Made by a program: the position numbers and the translations under genes. From PALSA-505 sp036496025 (GTDB lineage Bacteria > Actinomycetota > Actinomycetes > Streptosporangiales > Streptosporangiaceae): 5,838 nt of DNA. The stretch lies in contig DASXLW010000010.1 in assembly GCA_036496025.1 (NCBI GenBank), forward strand, positions 1 to 5,838, in the 5' to 3' direction. The number at the start of each line of letters is the position of its first letter. Within the stretch, counting starts at the first letter, position 1. This document shows, one piece after another, positions 5,135-5,838 of this stretch. The notes under the pieces were generated by a model. The model had not been told where the DNA came from and did no database searches. It saw only the letters and a program-made list of their open reading frames with translations.

Positions 5135-5224
5135 GTCAGCGCGGCGGCCGGGGTCAGCGCGGCGGCCGGGTCAGCGCGGCCAGCCGGGTCAGCGCGGCGG
5201 CTGGGTCAGCGCGGCCAGCCGGGG
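5135..5224. repeat. 17/18-bp GC-rich tandem array over a stop codon
   Basis: TCAGCGCGGC recurs at 5136, 5154, 5171, 5189 and 5206, so the period alternates 18, 17, 18, 17. The remainder of each unit is GGCCGGGG or CCAGCCGGG and their variants, giving a hint of a 35-bp higher-order unit in the second half. The fifth copy contains the TGA stop (5208-5206) of the minus-strand gene, and each other copy carries the same TGA trinucleotide on that strand. GGCTGG (5199-5204) can pair with CCAGCC at either 5215-5220 or 5180-5185, so hairpins straddle the gene end and may help terminate transcription. Confidence 0.75.
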
Positions 5225-5805
5225 CTTCGGCCGAGCAGCGCGACGATCTGGTCCAGCGCGCCTGCCGGAACGGGCGCGGGTACGGCGGGCCGGAACGCGG
5301 AGCCGGGCTCGAGCCGGCCCGGCCCGTCCGGGACGGCCTGGGCGACCTTCAGCGCGACGGCCAGCACCTCCGGGTCGGGCTCGAACCCGGCACCGAGACA
5401 GCGGGCGACATCCCAGCCGTGCACCACATAGTCCACGAGGTGGAAGGCCATCGCCTGCCGGCCGGGGAACGTCACCGCGGTGGCGATCTCGGGCAGCGCG
5501 AATTGCCTGTCGGCCGCGCCGCCGGCGGCGAACGCCGCGATCACGGCGTCGGCCGCCGCCACGTAGGCGCCGACCGGGTCCGCAGCCGGGGGGCCGGCCT
5601 GCCACACGGCGAGGTCCGCGCCCCGGCCCGCGGCCGCCGCGGCGAAGCCGCGATGCTGGACGGTCATGTGCGCAAGCAGTTCGCCCGGCGACCACTGCGA
5701 GCAGGGCGTGGGCCTGCCGAGATCCCCGGGATCGACCTGGGAGACCACCTCGACGCTGGCCTGCACCGCCCGGCGGTTCAGTTCCCTGATGTCATGACGC
5801 GGCAT
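5206..5805 (-). CDS. TIGR03086-family DinB-like metal-binding protein
   Basis: The 199-residue protein looks like a member of the TIGR03086/mycothiol-dependent maleylpyruvate isomerase N-terminal family, a DinB-like four-helix fold common in actinobacteria. Family hallmarks are TPCSQWSPGELLAHM (33-47), FHLVDYVVHGWDVA (121-134) and the terminal LLGRSPGW (190-197). Candidate metal ligands are H46, H122, D125 and H129. The substrate is unknown. The ATG at 5805-5803 is preceded by GGGAG (5816-5812) at 6 nt and gives the usual family start. The gene is separated from ribE by about 436 nt with its own riboswitch, so a functional link to riboflavin synthesis is not implied. The last codons and the stop lie in a GC-rich tandem repeat, so the exact C-terminus may vary between strains. 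Most members of this family have no assigned reaction. Confidence 0.82.
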   Translation of the reverse strand: MPRHDIRELNRRAVQASVEVVSQVDPGDLGRPTPCSQWSPGELLAHMTVQHRGFAAAAAGRGADLAVWQAGPPAADPVGAYVAAADAVIAAFAAGGAADRQFALPEIATAVTFPGRQAMAFHLVDYVVHGWDVARCLGAGFEPDPEVLAVALKVAQAVPDGPGRLEPGSAFRPAVPAPVPAGALDQIVALLGRSPGWPR

Positions 5806-5838
5806 GGCCCGCTCCCGTACTGTCCGGTTTCCGCTCCG

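Noticed and set aside
5135..5224. CRISPR-like repeats
   Set aside because: The units are 17-18 bp and adjoin one another with no unique spacers, so this is a simple tandem array.
5049..5789. 246-codon plus-strand open frame
   Set aside because: It is antisense to the TIGR03086 gene, extremely Arg/Pro-rich, and extended by the tandem repeats.

Overview
The window is very GC-rich and reads as the chromosome of an actinomycete. The reasons are the composition, the close gene packing with GTG and TTG starts, a lumazine synthase of the Mycobacterium-like type, and a TIGR03086-family (mycothiol-linked DinB-fold) protein. The genus cannot be fixed from the sequence. All convincing genes lie on the minus strand, so transcription runs from high to low coordinates.

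Layout in the direction of transcription. (1) 5805-5206: a TIGR03086/maleylpyruvate-isomerase-like protein whose stop codon lies inside a short GC-rich tandem repeat array (5135-5224). (2) 5205-4770: an intergenic region with the end of that array, a 13-bp tandem duplication, a possible promoter, a complete FMN riboswitch (5029-4867), its expression platform and a very strong Shine-Dalgarno sequence. (3) 4769-2402: the riboflavin genes ribE (riboflavin synthase), ribBA (DHBP synthase/GTP cyclohydrolase II) and ribH (lumazine synthase), joined by two 4-nt stop/start overlaps. (4) 2400-1525: hisG (ATP phosphoribosyltransferase), starting 1 nt after the ribH stop. (5) 1493-381: an XdhC/CoxI-family gene 31 nt after hisG. 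(6) 380-1: an apparently gene-free stretch with a set of 11-bp direct repeats and several inverted repeats.

Functionally, RibBA makes both riboflavin precursors (from GTP and ribulose 5-phosphate), RibH makes 6,7-dimethyl-8-ribityllumazine and RibE dismutates it to riboflavin. The deaminase/reductase RibD must be encoded elsewhere. FMN presumably feeds back through the riboswitch. HisG, the first enzyme of histidine synthesis, and the XdhC-like molybdenum-cofactor factor appear to share the transcript, so FMN status may also influence them.

Most of the window is ordinary core metabolism. The points worth a second look are: hisE is absent where actinobacteria commonly carry it, and hisG is of an atypical sequence type; the riboswitch expression platform contains mutually exclusive helices and a complement to the ribE Shine-Dalgarno; the xdhC gene has no oxidoreductase partner here; a tandem array overlaps a stop codon; and the left edge has 11-bp periodic repeats next to strong inverted repeats. 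I see no mobile element, CRISPR array, tRNA or rRNA, and no clearly new multi-gene system.
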